From JADJXV01 sp046328995 (GTDB lineage Bacteria > Bacteroidota > Ignavibacteria > Kapaibacteriales > UBA961), in NCBI GenBank assembly GCA_046328995.1, contig JAXLVN010000004.1, forward strand, positions 310,001 to 374,000: DNA of 64,000 nt. The letters are read 5' to 3'. Made by a program: the position numbers and the translations under genes. The notes below the pieces were generated by a model. It worked only from the letters and a program-made list of their open reading frames with translations, did not search any database and was not told the DNA's origin. Shown here in pieces: positions 16,325 to 25,623 of the stretch. Positions within the stretch are counted from its first letter, which is position 1. Each line of letters starts with the position of its first letter.

Positions 16325-19300
16325 TCATCTCCATACGCTCAATAGCTTGCCGTCGGTGGCGGTGTTTCCGCGTAATTGTACACAGTACGAACCGCATACC
16401 CAGTCGCTTGTTACCACCGTAAACTGGTATCGACCAGAATCAATATACCCGTCGATGAGCGTTTGAATACTCCTGCCAAGAACATCATAGACTACGCAGG
16501 AATACTCACCAGCGACAGGAATATCTATACTAATCACAGCATGATCATCGACAGGATTGGGTGCAATAGCAAGGATCGTAGGCACGCCTGCTGTACTGCC
16601 TCCGAGACGCTGACCGCCCCATGATGTGGATGTTGTTATCTGGCAAATACTGCCCAATGCTTTTATGGTAGAAGGGATAGAAAATAGGTTGAAATGAGGA
16701 GGTGTCTGCACGATATACTCCAAAACAGCACATGCTGAACCGCTATCGGTCGATGATACGAATCGTGGAGATAAGTCAAACGAACGAAACGAGAACAAAT
16801 TCCCGTTCTTTTGATATTTTGTATTATAGTTCGGCGGGATGTTGATAAGTGGTAGGTTGTTGAGTCGAATCGAAGTATCCATTATCCGCACGAGTGATGA
16901 CAGTGAATCGGTAACCAACACGCCCGTAACCGGTTCGGTGCTCGAATTGCATACAACAGTTCGTACTGAAAAATAATCGGCAGAGTCTGTTTCCCGGACT
17001 TTGGTGATGGCTTTGTGAACACTCATCGCCGGAACAGATGGAGTGACGCTCACGGATGTTTTTCCAAGACGTTCTGCTTGCTCTATAGGCACAGCATCGG
17101 GAAGTATCTGCACTTTTTGCGCACGGTTCAAGAAGCGTGTATCGCCCTTCACGCGTGTGCGGAGAACGGTTGTGAAGCATCCATTGCTATCGGCTTTTGT
17201 ATCATTGAGATGAGTAATAATCAGTCCATTCTCATTGTGAAAATCTCCGTCAATGAGCTCCAAGCCATCAGGCAAATTAGCGTGAAGTGTGAGAGGGCGA
17301 ATGTATTCAGCAGCATCCCAGCATACAGTAATCACAAACGGTACTTCTTCGCCTAAACATGGGAAATAGGTCACAGGCAGTACATCGAGCCCATAACCGG
17401 CAGGACGCAGCCGTACATCATCCATAAAGATATAGTTATCATACTCTTGGTTCGTATCCGAAAGGTTGAGCTTGTTGGCGTAAAGGATGAGTTGGGTAAA
17501 GTCCTTGGTTCTAAAGCGAAAGGGCTTGCTGCGTAATTTGTGCCATAGTGAATGGGTGAAGGTGGTATCTAAAACCATCATACCTCCAAAATCTGGAGGA
17601 CTATCTATAATACCTTTATACTCGGGATAACGTGCACAGACATTATAATCAACAATATTTACTGATAATCTTGCAGCATTAATATCGTATTTATTAAATG
17701 TTGGTGTATAAGCATGGAGTTCTAATACATATTCGCCTATAGTATCCATGTTTTTGGGGTAAAAAGATTGAATAAGTCCTTCATTGATGAAGTGTTTAAT
17801 GGAAGTGTCCGGAGGAAAATTTGTTACCATTTTATTCATAACTCCAACCATGACCTCGTTTGCAGGATCATTATCCCATGTTTCTGGCTTTATCGGAGCA
17901 ATTCTGATTAGTTGAATAGTATCTGATGGGAACAAACCATTTGTCCTTAAATTTATCCTCCCGCTCCCTTTTCGAACATAAATATCAGGAGTAAAAGGCA
18001 TGTTTTCCCATGCTGTAAGCGGTGATAACGATGAGCAGTGATTTGATACACTAAAATCTTCAAACGCTCCTCCGCCTGCTGCCAGTTCAAAGCCACTATT
18101 GCAGAGACCGAGATACTCCTTTGGCGGGCAATTACTATAGCGAACCAACTGTACCCGTATCACAAAATAGGCAGTATTGCTCTCTGCGCCGGTGATTGTG
18201 TTCACTCCTATGTATCGGATGATTGCAATTCCCGCAAATTCTGGTCCGCGCTCGAAAATATACTCCTTACCATAGAGTGTTTTGAGTGAGTCGGATGCAA
18301 CCGCTACCCTGCCAACAGCATCACCGCCAATAACTTCCATACACCGTACCTCGGAAACACCGACATCATTCTGTAGTAAATCTTCGGAATTAAACATCCT
18401 GCTTTTTGTCTCGTCGAATCGGACGATTAATTCATCGTTACCGGCAGCGGTGAGTTCAGAGGTTGATGGATACGTCGCAAATCGTCCACCGCCATTGTTA
18501 GGATTGCCATAGCTACCTGTGATGGAGTATCCAAGGTCAGCTACCATCTGTACATCAGAAACAGTCGGAGCACGGCGAGCGATAGAATGCTGAATGGAAT
18601 ATGACATCACACTTGTTGCACCGCAATCGGTATCAATATGGCAGATACTTGTACCGAAAGAAAACCCACGAGGAGTGTAGAGCGGCAATTGAGTCGCAAA
18701 TTTCCCCTTAAATACCAATGATGGCGAGTTATTACTGCAAGGAATTTGGAACGTTGCGGGTGGAATTGCACTATTATAATGGAGTGCATAGCATTGATTG
18801 GTACGCTCAATGAGCGAGCGCCCGTCGGCAGTATGAACGAAGGTATCGAATCGTGTATAGTAGCCGCCACCGCGCAAACTTGAGCCGTCGGATTGAATGA
18901 AAGTGGCTACGCCGAGGGCATGAAGGCATTCATGCAGCAGAACAGTATAGAGGTCAATTCCCGAAAAGGTGGTGGCATTATAATCAAGATTAAACGTATT
19001 GGCTGTGTTGATTTCAATGATACCGTGATAGGCAGGCCTTTGAGGGAGATATTTGAACGCATCGACGCCGGAGTTGAGCGTCGTCCACACAGCGCCGTCG
19101 AGGATACCGTTTTGTCCGGCAGGGTCGTCGGCATAGATAGCAGTGGCTTGGGCTGCAGTGCCATCACGGCGATATGCGCAGAGTGCGAGAATATCAACTG
19201 TATCGTTTATGAGGTGAGGTCTTTTGATAAGTGTTGAAATATCAGTGAGTACTGCAAGGAGTACATTCCGGCGGGCTTCGCCGAGTTGTGGATGGAAGTA

Positions 19301-19561
19301 TCCCCCGGCGGGATCATTAGTTTCACCGCTGAAGGTCACACGAAAATGTCCTGCCATCGCAGTGATTTCATTGGCAAGAATTTGTGGCGCTTTTTTAGAA
19401 TATGATGTTTCATGCCGAACAAATGCTTGCGGTGGAAGCGGCTCACCTTTCGAGGTAAAATACGCAATAGGTGGATGAGTAACTACAGTAGTCGGCTGAC
19501 CAAACGCAAGAGTATGAATAAGGAGAATCGTGCCGAGAATGAGTAAGGCGCGGTATATCAT
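16325..19561 (-). CDS. Large secreted metalloprotease-like protein with DUF11-type repeats, T9SS cargo
   Basis: 1078 residues from the ATG at 19561; the frame is open further upstream, but that start has no signal peptide and this one begins MIYRALLILGTILLIHTLAFGQ. Zinc-site motif H210-E-C-L-H214-A-L-G lies in a predicted protease domain (about 160-400). The third ligand of a classic HExxHxxGxxH is not in place (T220), so the fold is an HExxH family with another ligand or is inactive. After it come a cadherin-like or Ig segment and a DUF11-like repeat ('ITKVRETDSADYFSVRTVV'). The C-terminus is a T9SS sorting domain (IAPNPVDDHAVISI). Start overlaps the AraC gene stop by 4 bases (ATGA). Confidence 0.8.
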   Translation of the reverse strand: MIYRALLILGTILLIHTLAFGQPTTVVTHPPIAYFTSKGEPLPPQAFVRHETSYSKKAPQILANEITAMAGHFRVTFSGETNDPAGGYFHPQLGEARRNVLLAVLTDISTLIKRPHLINDTVDILALCAYRRDGTAAQATAIYADDPAGQNGILDGAVWTTLNSGVDAFKYLPQRPAYHGIIEINTANTFNLDYNATTFSGIDLYTVLLHECLHALGVATFIQSDGSSLRGGGYYTRFDTFVHTADGRSLIERTNQCYALHYNSAIPPATFQIPCSNNSPSLVFKGKFATQLPLYTPRGFSFGTSICHIDTDCGATSVMSYSIQHSIARRAPTVSDVQMVADLGYSITGSYGNPNNGGGRFATYPSTSELTAAGNDELIVRFDETKSRMFNSEDLLQNDVGVSEVRCMEVIGGDAVGRVAVASDSLKTLYGKEYIFERGPEFAGIAIIRYIGVNTITGAESNTAYFVIRVQLVRYSNCPPKEYLGLCNSGFELAAGGGAFEDFSVSNHCSSLSPLTAWENMPFTPDIYVRKGSGRINLRTNGLFPSDTIQLIRIAPIKPETWDNDPANEVMVGVMNKMVTNFPPDTSIKHFINEGLIQSFYPKNMDTIGEYVLELHAYTPTFNKYDINAARLSVNIVDYNVCARYPEYKGIIDSPPDFGGMMVLDTTFTHSLWHKLRSKPFRFRTKDFTQLILYANKLNLSDTNQEYDNYIFMDDVRLRPAGYGLDVLPVTYFPCLGEEVPFVITVCWDAAEYIRPLTLHANLPDGLELIDGDFHNENGLIITHLNDTKADSNGCFTTVLRTRVKGDTRFLNRAQKVQILPDAVPIEQAERLGKTSVSVTPSVPAMSVHKAITKVRETDSADYFSVRTVVCNSSTEPVTGVLVTDSLSSLVRIMDTSIRLNNLPLINIPPNYNTKYQKNGNLFSFRSFDLSPRFVSSTDSGSACAVLEYIVQTPPHFNLFSIPSTIKALGSICQITTSTSWGGQRLGGSTAGVPTILAIAPNPVDDHAVISIDIPVAGEYSCVVYDVLGRSIQTLIDGYIDSGRYQFTVVTSDWVCGSYCVQLRGNTATDGKLLSVWR

Positions 19562-20004
19562 AGAGTGTTTTGAATTAGAACTAATGGACTTGAATAAAAT
19601 GTTTTGGTATGCGCGTAGCCCACAGATTTGCTCACTTCGACTAATGGTTTTCCTGATTGGAGCAGCGGACAGGCAGCGTGCATGCGAAGACATTTGAGGT
19701 ACTCGCTCGGCGTTTTTCCGGTTAGACGCACGGTCTGCTCGTAGAGCCATCGGCGGCTTACGTGTATTTCTTCGGCGAGTGTGTTGATGTCGGCGCTTGG
19801 GTTGTTGTACTTCTGCTCGAAAAGCGTGAACAGAGTACGGTGTATTGTGTCACATAAATTACCTGTACCCTGCCCTGCATTTTGTAGTTGAGAGAACGAA
19901 TCCAACGTATTCGACTCGTTATACGATAGTAGAGAATGTATCATCAATTCTGAAAAATGTGAATAATTTTGTGTGAAATATTCCCCGAATACTGTCCTAC
20001 CCAT
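19558..20004 (-). CDS. Short AraC-type DNA-binding regulator
   Basis: 148 residues. The AraC helix-turn-helix domain is visible at about 65-148: DINTLAEEIHVSRRWLYEQTVRLTGKTPSEYLKCLRMHAA and SVGYAHTKTF. Only about 60 residues precede it, so there is no ligand or receiver domain. The domain also ends early: after KTF one expects the LFKKxFGxxPSEYR tail, but here 12 unrelated residues (YSSPLVLIQNTL) finish the protein. It may be a functional minimal regulator or a decaying one. Its stop codon overlaps the metalloprotease start (ATGA), so the two are translationally coupled. Confidence 0.72.
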   Translation of the reverse strand: MGRTVFGEYFTQNYSHFSELMIHSLLSYNESNTLDSFSQLQNAGQGTGNLCDTIHRTLFTLFEQKYNNPSADINTLAEEIHVSRRWLYEQTVRLTGKTPSEYLKCLRMHAACPLLQSGKPLVEVSKSVGYAHTKTFYSSPLVLIQNTL

Positions 20005-20057
20005 ATGGCATAAGAAACATGGTGTGTGTCGTGTATTATTTTAATCTCTTTCCCCAC

Positions 20058-22616
20058 CTACACCCTCCGCAGCATCTCCCCAATAATACTTAATAACTTC
20101 TCGGAAGTATAGGGCTTATGGAGAAAAACAACCCTGTCCTGCGTGACGATATCGCTGTCCTGCTTTAAGCCGCTGACGGCGATGATTTTTACCTGCGGAT
20201 TCATCTTTTGTATCGCACGGATGGTCGCCGTGCCGTCCATATAGGGCATCATCATATCGGTGACGACGAGGGCGATCGAGTCGCCGTAATGAGCATAGGT
20301 GGCGAGTGCTTCGGTGCCGTCAACCGCGGTGAGAACCTTGTACCCATGCGCTTCTAAGGTTACTTTCGTTATTTCGCGTATGCTTTCCTCATCTTCGACT
20401 ATTAATATACACTCACCTTTGCTGTGGGGAAGTGCCACGCTCACATCGAGTTCGGCCTGCCGACTGCCGTCATCGCTCACCGGCAGGTACAGCTTGAACG
20501 TCGTGCCCTTGCCAAGCTCGCTATAGACATTGATAAATCCCTTGTGACTCTTGATAATCGTGAGCACGGTGGAGAGTCCGAGACCGGTTCCTTTGTTGAT
20601 TTCTTTCGTCGTGAAAAACGGTTCGAATATCCGCTCGAGAACCACCGGCGGGATTCCCATGCCTTGGTCGGTGACGGTGATCACGATATAGGTGCCGAGT
20701 TTTGCATCGAGGTGCATGCGCACGTACTGTTCGTCGAGTTCGATCGTTTCCGCTTCGATTTCAATTTTTCCGCCATTCGGCATTGCATCGCGCGCATTGA
20801 CACAGAGATTCATCAGCACCTGATGTATTTGCGTCGAATCGGCGGAAATCGTCGGTAAATTCGTGGTGTATTTTGTATGGAAGGTAATCGACTTCGGGAA
20901 TGTCTGCGTGATGATTTTTCCTATTTCTTCAATTAAATGACGTACTTGGACGATGGTAAATTCCCCTTCGACACCGCGAGCAAAGGAGAGAACCTGCCGG
21001 ATAAGTGCCGACCCGCGCTTGGTCGATGTCTCAAGCATCTGCAGCATCTTTTGGCTTTGAGCATCGGTAAGCTTGGTACTCAAATAGCTCACCGACAGTA
21101 AAATCGGCGATAGCACATTATTGAGGTCATGGGCAATTCCGCTGGCAAGCGTACCGATACTTTCCATGCGTTGCGCGCGAAGGAATTGCTTCTCGAGTTG
21201 TTTTTTCTCCGTACTGTCTCGTGATACGACAATTACCCTGATAACGGCGCCCTCTTCATCTCTGATGACACTGCCCTGTGACTCGATAAAGCGTATGCTG
21301 CCGTCGGGAAGAACAAAACGGTACTCCGCCCGCTGTCCGATTCCCGTGCGCACCGTGTCGTGAAAGAGTGCGCGGATGCGGTCGCGGTCTTCGGGATGAA
21401 TTTCCTGAAATGAATCGGTGCCGTAGAGTGATTCCGGGTTGCCGAGGAGGGAGCGATAGGAGGGACTATTATACATGCGTTTGCCTTCGAGGTCGAGCAC
21501 TGCGATCATATCGGCTATGTTTTCTGAGATCATACGGAATTGCTCATGACTCTCCCGTATCGCTTCATCGGCGACCTTGCGGGCGGTGATATCCTGGAAT
21601 GCACCCATAAGCCGAATGCATTTTCCATCCCGAAATTCACCTTTGCCGAGCGAACGTACCCAAATTTGCTTGCCGTTTGCAGTAATAAACGGCACTTCAA
21701 TGTCCCATGGCCTGCCTTCTTCCATGCCGAGTTTCACGGCTTCGGTGATTAATGGCCGCGCTGAAGGTGCATAAAAATGAATCGCTTCCTCGATAGTGGG
21801 TATTTGTCCCTGCGGCAGACCGTAGATGGTGAAGGTCTGTTCGGTCCAGAACATATCCATCGTCTCGACATCGATTTCCCAACCGCCGATATTGGCTAAT
21901 TTCCCAATTTCCGTGAGCATTGATTCACTCTTCCGCAACTGTTCTTCTGCTTTTTTACGTTCCGAAATATCGACCGACAGGATAAACACGCCCTCGGGTA
22001 CCGGCAGAAACTTCAGGTCAAAGCATCCTTTGCGTCCGTCGGGGAAGTGAAACTCATGTTCGATGATCTGAGGGATGCGTTCCTGCATACAGAGCCAAAG
22101 TTTTTCAAACATTTCCGTCGATTCAATCCCCGGATACATCTCCATCATTGTATGGCCGATTAGATCTTCCTTCTGCCGGCGGGCATGATGTGATGCCGTG
22201 TCATTGAGGTAGATATAGGTCCAGTCGTATCCGACAATCTGACATCCTTCCAGCATCTCATCGAGTCCACGCAGATGTATCGATTCACTTGCTTGATTGG
22301 ACGAAATGCTCTGTCGTAATACACCAACTTCTTGTTCTAATTGATGAATAACGGACAAAAGGGAAGTGCTCTCCTCGCTCTGCCTGCTGCTTGCCTCGCC
22401 CGCGCGCTCGTGCGTGATAGCCAGTAAGCGCTTTCGGCAGAGCCAAAGTGCACCTACCAGCAACATGTTCACGGCAAGGGAGAGTATGGGGAAGAACGTG
22501 CCCGCATCGGAAGAAACCACGGTCAACCGATGGTAGGTGTCCCAGATGGCATAGCACAGCACTCCCGATACTATCCAAGAACGAAGGTGTAGTTTTGTGC
22601 GGAATGAGGGTTTCAT
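20058..22616 (-). CDS. Hybrid PAS-domain sensor histidine kinase with C-terminal receiver
   Basis: 852 residues. Two N-terminal transmembrane helices (about 12-24 and 41-60), a short coiled segment (70-105), then three or four PAS/PAC modules (about 115-220, 232-350, 356-470; the PAC ends read VDISERKKAEE, FQDITARKVADEA and VVSRDSTEKKQLE). A kinase core of the AHDLNN type follows, with phospho-His 496, N-box around 607 (LMNLCVNARDAMPNGG), G1 DQGMGIPP and G2 GTGLGLSTV. The C-terminal receiver (about 735-852) has acidic EDEE, phospho-acceptor D787 in VVTDMMMP and lysine in LHKPYT. It autophosphorylates and passes phosphate inside the protein; no partner regulator is adjacent. Confidence 0.9.
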   Translation of the reverse strand: MKPSFRTKLHLRSWIVSGVLCYAIWDTYHRLTVVSSDAGTFFPILSLAVNMLLVGALWLCRKRLLAITHERAGEASSRQSEESTSLLSVIHQLEQEVGVLRQSISSNQASESIHLRGLDEMLEGCQIVGYDWTYIYLNDTASHHARRQKEDLIGHTMMEMYPGIESTEMFEKLWLCMQERIPQIIEHEFHFPDGRKGCFDLKFLPVPEGVFILSVDISERKKAEEQLRKSESMLTEIGKLANIGGWEIDVETMDMFWTEQTFTIYGLPQGQIPTIEEAIHFYAPSARPLITEAVKLGMEEGRPWDIEVPFITANGKQIWVRSLGKGEFRDGKCIRLMGAFQDITARKVADEAIRESHEQFRMISENIADMIAVLDLEGKRMYNSPSYRSLLGNPESLYGTDSFQEIHPEDRDRIRALFHDTVRTGIGQRAEYRFVLPDGSIRFIESQGSVIRDEEGAVIRVIVVSRDSTEKKQLEKQFLRAQRMESIGTLASGIAHDLNNVLSPILLSVSYLSTKLTDAQSQKMLQMLETSTKRGSALIRQVLSFARGVEGEFTIVQVRHLIEEIGKIITQTFPKSITFHTKYTTNLPTISADSTQIHQVLMNLCVNARDAMPNGGKIEIEAETIELDEQYVRMHLDAKLGTYIVITVTDQGMGIPPVVLERIFEPFFTTKEINKGTGLGLSTVLTIIKSHKGFINVYSELGKGTTFKLYLPVSDDGSRQAELDVSVALPHSKGECILIVEDEESIREITKVTLEAHGYKVLTAVDGTEALATYAHYGDSIALVVTDMMMPYMDGTATIRAIQKMNPQVKIIAVSGLKQDSDIVTQDRVVFLHKPYTSEKLLSIIGEMLRRV

Positions 22617-23007
22617 GGTATTGATGGGAATAGAGTATAGAAATTAGGTACGGTTTTCTCGTAATTGTGGATATTATCAGCAATCCGGAAGGTATAAATG
22701 GTCTCTTGTCAGGTCGGGCACATCGATTCGGTCTCTCTACCTATAGATGAAGTACCGAGCAGTTCTTTTGTCATGGATAGAGAGTAGAATACCGGAAAGC
22801 AAAAACCGGACAGAAGTTCTGTTCGGTAGAATTGATGCAGCCAATCGACACGTATGGCTACCGAACCACGGTAGCCGGAAATGATGGTCGCATGACAGGG
22901 CTATACTGCGTACGTGCCGGTATTTATCTGATTGTTATGCTGTTGAGCAAGCTCAGAGATGCCTCCTGCTTGTGCCGCCGATGCCTTCGCGCTGATTTTT
23001 GTCACCA
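22617..23007. other. Intergenic region with two adjacent hairpins upstream of the hybrid kinase
   Basis: No convincing gene. Two compact dyads occur: 22806-22826 (CCGGACAGAA / TTCTGTTCGG with almost no loop) and 22856-22876 (GGCTACCG / CGGTAGCC, loop AACCA). They precede the kinase gene on its strand. Neither has a T run. A minus-strand frame at 22901-23110 crosses the terminator of the small gene at 23116 and is not counted as a gene. Confidence 0.5.
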
Positions 23008-23043
23008 CTAAAAGCCGCGCGCAATGTGGTAAGCGCGCGGCTT
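23008..23043 (-). terminator. Intrinsic terminator after the 65-residue protein gene
   Basis: A perfect 11-bp GC-rich stem (AAGCCGCGCGC) with a 10-base loop, followed on the minus strand by TTTTAG. It shows that the small gene upstream is transcribed as its own short unit. Confidence 0.8.
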
Positions 23044-23115
23044 CATCATCATGGGAAGGGGGACATTCTCTTCTGCCGTCGAGGGCAGCTATGGTGAGCT
23101 CGATGAACATGTTGG

Positions 23116-23313
23116 TCAGTTCGTGAGCTCATGAGCAAAAATCGCCGCTACTTCATCGGCGAGGATGAAGTCAACGAGCTTGCTTTTTTGCTCTTTGCCG
23201 ATAAATTCATAAATCATACGCTTGGTCTTGGCTTGCTCTTTGAGCTGTACTTCATCGGCTACAATCCGGAAATTTCTGCCGCTGATGGTGTGGATGTTGA
23301 AGGTCGTTTGCAT
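23116..23313 (-). CDS. Small soluble protein of unknown function (65 residues)
   Basis: 65 residues, MQTTFNIHTISGRNFRIVAD..., mixed and charged, with no signal peptide or membrane segment. Support for a real gene: a strong AGGAG ribosome-binding site 8 bases before ATG, and a GC-rich terminator 70 bases after the stop. The N-terminal FNIHTISGRNFRIVADEVQL suggests beta strands, and the rest is helical (KLVDFILADEVAAIFAHEL). I do not recognise the family. It lies between another tiny gene and the hybrid kinase and is divergent from the helical-repeat protein at 23928. Confidence 0.65.
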   Translation of the reverse strand: MQTTFNIHTISGRNFRIVADEVQLKEQAKTKRMIYEFIGKEQKSKLVDFILADEVAAIFAHELTN

Positions 23314-23395
23314 AGTTGTTCTCCTGATAAATTGATAAATAGTAAAAAATGGAAATGAATAATGTGAATGTATAAATAGTACTACGTGCTGTATG

Positions 23396-23605
23396 TTATT
23401 GGACTACAGTTCGGTCTTTTATGTCAATCAGCGATGCCTGCTCTCCATAGGTCGATTGCACTTGCTGATTAAGTACTTGATCCTGCTGAACGGTAGAAAT
23501 TGCACTTTGCTGTTCGGCAAGAAGTGCATTGATTTGAGCGATGTCATACGAGGTGCCCGACGAGATTGAACCTAAATAGATGAGGATTGAAAGTAAGAAA
23601 TTCAT
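23396..23605 (-). CDS. Small protein with an N-terminal hydrophobic segment (69 residues)
   Basis: 69 residues from the ATG at 23605 (the frame is open upstream, but that start gives no sensible leader). Hydrophobic MNFLLSILIYLGSISSG could be a signal or membrane anchor, followed by a polar, glutamine-rich helical tail (LLAEQQSAISTVQQDQVLNQQVQ) that ends IDIKDRTVVQ. An AGGGTAA ribosome-binding site stands about 8 bases upstream. Family unknown. It sits 82 bases before the 65-residue gene and may be cotranscribed with it. The arrangement (small exported or anchored peptide beside a regulator-like protein) is the reason for finding 8. Confidence 0.55.
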   Translation of the reverse strand: MNFLLSILIYLGSISSGTSYDIAQINALLAEQQSAISTVQQDQVLNQQVQSTYGEQASLIDIKDRTVVQ

Positions 23606-23707
23606 GATAATTACCCTAGAATAAATTGTACATTTGCTGTAGCAAAATCGCTGCGTTAATTTCAAGTGCAATTTATAGGGGCGGGCTCGCCATTCCATGA
23701 CAAAGTA

Positions 23708-23930
23708 GGGTCGTTTTGTTACATCGATTTTTTGCCTATTTTTGGGGTAAAATAAGGGGTGCGAAAAGTGACTTTCTAGGTTTTATGCGGTCTACAGGGG
23801 ATTTGCAATTTGTTGAAAATCGCGAAAAAGGGGTCGTTTTGTTACATTTTGTAAAATTGTCGTTTCCAATCTTTTTTGCCGGAATTCCGGTATTTCGGGT
23901 GGAAACTATAGAAAAGTGGGTCGTTTCATG
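23708..23930 (+). promoter_or_regulatory. Three direct repeats GGGTCGTTT(TGTTAC) upstream of the helical-repeat gene
   Basis: GGGTCGTTTTGTTACAT occurs exactly at 23708-23724 and 23831-23847. A shorter copy GGGTCGTTT at 23918-23926 ends just before the ATG at 23928. Spacing is 123 and 87 bases. The first copy supplies a TTTG (23715-23718) that lies 18 bases before TATTTTTG (23737-23744), close to the Bacteroidetes promoter. The repeats look like binding sites for a regulator, possibly the product of the gene itself. The rest of the 322-base divergent gap has no gene. Confidence 0.6.
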
Positions 23931-25451
23931 CTTATCGATCAGCTCAAAGCACTCGTACAGATAGTACAGAGAACCGGGAGCGAATTACCTGAGGACTTCT
24001 CAGTGCCGCCCGGCAAAAAAGAGTCGCTTGTTCTGCAATTTTACCGTTTGCTGCTCAGCGATGATACTCCCGAGGATGAAAGTGAGCTAGCAGCAATACT
24101 CCTCGGTGATAAAAACAGCAATAGTCACTACCGAGTTCTCAAAAACCGCATTAAAAAGCAGCTCACGGCGGCGGTCCTGAATCTGAGCGTGAATACAGAA
24201 TCATTTTCCGATGTGTTTAGAGCATGGTATGGCGGTAGCCGCGAACTCATTGTAGCAGAAGTGCTTACCAAGCTCGGAAAGCATACAGCCGGGATTGAAA
24301 TTATCCAGGAAATTTACAAGCAAGCGACGTATTATCATCTTACTGACCTGCAAATCCGCGCCCTTGACCACCTGCGCTCGCATTACGCACTCACCGGCGA
24401 GAAAAAAAAATATCACGATACGAAAGCACTGCTCAGTAGCGCTCTTGCAGTACGTCAGGCAGAAATCGATGCGGTCAGTCATTACGAAGATGTGACGATT
24501 CTCTACGCCAACAAACACTCCGAGCGTCCCGAAAACTTACCCTTTGCCCGCGAAAAATTACGTCTGATACGTATATTATTTGATCAGTATGACAGCTACA
24601 AAATCAAAGATCGCTATTGGGCGCTCGCCTCGCTTATCGGGCAAATTGATCTTAATTACGACACGGTCATGGAGTCAACGGAGGAAGCAATTAGCTATCT
24701 GAAGGAGCATCCTCACCTCGTAGGTAAGAATTTGCTCGGAATCTATATGTCCGAAAAAATACTCATCTGTTTCTCCCACCGCAAGTACGACGAAGCGCGC
24801 GCCGCAATTGAAGAGTGTAAGCCGGTAACTACTCCCAATACCGGTACATGGCTCAGTCTTAAAATGACGGAAACGCTTCTCAATCTTCACACTTGCCGCG
24901 AGCGTGAGGCATGGGAAATTGTGCGTCAGGTCAAAAGCGCCCTCAAAGAATCTTCGGGCGGAATGGAGCGCTACGGCATTGAATGGAAAATTCTCGAAGG
25001 GTATTGTTACTACGCCTGCATGACCGCTACGCCGCCGCCAAGTGAGGACGACATGCCGTTCTTACCCGACCCCGTCCGTGTCTTCGCCGGCGGTTTCCTC
25101 GAATTCTTCGATGATAAAGAAGGCGCGAATCTCTCGATGCTGCTCTGCCATATTCTATTAATATCGCTCTCGCCGGACTCCAAAACAGACTTCTCGAATA
25201 AAATTGCCCTCCTCGATCGGTATCGCCTGCGGAATTTAAAGAATCGACAATCGCAGCGCGGCGCATACTTTATCGAACTCCTGAGAGCAATGGTACGCGC
25301 CGATTACAACCGTGCCACGACCATTCGCCTCGCCAAGCCCATTCTCGAAAAAATGCAGGCAATCACTATCTGCGAGAATTATGAAATACTTCCGTTTGAA
25401 AAGACATGGCACGCGCTCGTGGAGCGGATGACGGTGAAGGTAAAAGGATAA
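23928..25451 (+). CDS. Helical-repeat (TPR-like) protein of unknown function
   Basis: 507 residues from ATG 23928. A GTG at 23916 is in frame but lies inside the third copy of the upstream repeat, so ATG is preferred. There is no signal peptide. An N-terminal basic segment (about 55-85, YRVLKNRIKKQLTAAVLNL) is followed by degenerate antiparallel helices typical of TPR folds (for example VLTKLGKHTAGIEIIQEIYKQA and SHRKYDEARAAIEECKPV). The basic N-terminus plus helical repeats resembles peptide-responsive regulators in overall build, but no helix-turn-helix can be claimed. It is divergent from two tiny genes. No partner enzymes are adjacent. Confidence 0.7.
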   Translation: MLIDQLKALVQIVQRTGSELPEDFSVPPGKKESLVLQFYRLLLSDDTPEDESELAAILLGDKNSNSHYRVLKNRIKKQLTAAVLNLSVNTESFSDVFRAWYGGSRELIVAEVLTKLGKHTAGIEIIQEIYKQATYYHLTDLQIRALDHLRSHYALTGEKKKYHDTKALLSSALAVRQAEIDAVSHYEDVTILYANKHSERPENLPFAREKLRLIRILFDQYDSYKIKDRYWALASLIGQIDLNYDTVMESTEEAISYLKEHPHLVGKNLLGIYMSEKILICFSHRKYDEARAAIEECKPVTTPNTGTWLSLKMTETLLNLHTCREREAWEIVRQVKSALKESSGGMERYGIEWKILEGYCYYACMTATPPPSEDDMPFLPDPVRVFAGGFLEFFDDKEGANLSMLLCHILLISLSPDSKTDFSNKIALLDRYRLRNLKNRQSQRGAYFIELLRAMVRADYNRATTIRLAKPILEKMQAITICENYEILPFEKTWHALVERMTVKVKG

Positions 25452-25460
25452 CATCGCCAT

Positions 25461-25501
25461 CTCCGCGACCTTTGCGAAACCTTTGCGTGCTTTGCGGTTA
25501 A
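25461..25501. repeat. Fragment of the TTAACGCAAAG dispersed repeat, copy 3
   Basis: Only the right arm is present (CCTTTGCG ... CTTTGCGTGCTTTGCGG TTAA), just after the helical-repeat gene. Confidence 0.7.
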
Positions 25502-25623
25502 TCAGCGCTATGCGCAAAAATCCATCCCGAAAATCCAGAACACCGCACACCCCGATTATTTTTCGTAATTTCGCGCTGCAATTCTTCTAATTTCCTTGAA
25601 TCATCATTCGTGTGCGATGCGCT

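Noticed and set aside
22901..23110. Minus-strand ORF of 69 residues before the hybrid kinase
   Set aside because: It crosses the GC-rich terminator of the 65-residue gene, and its start region has no ribosome-binding site.
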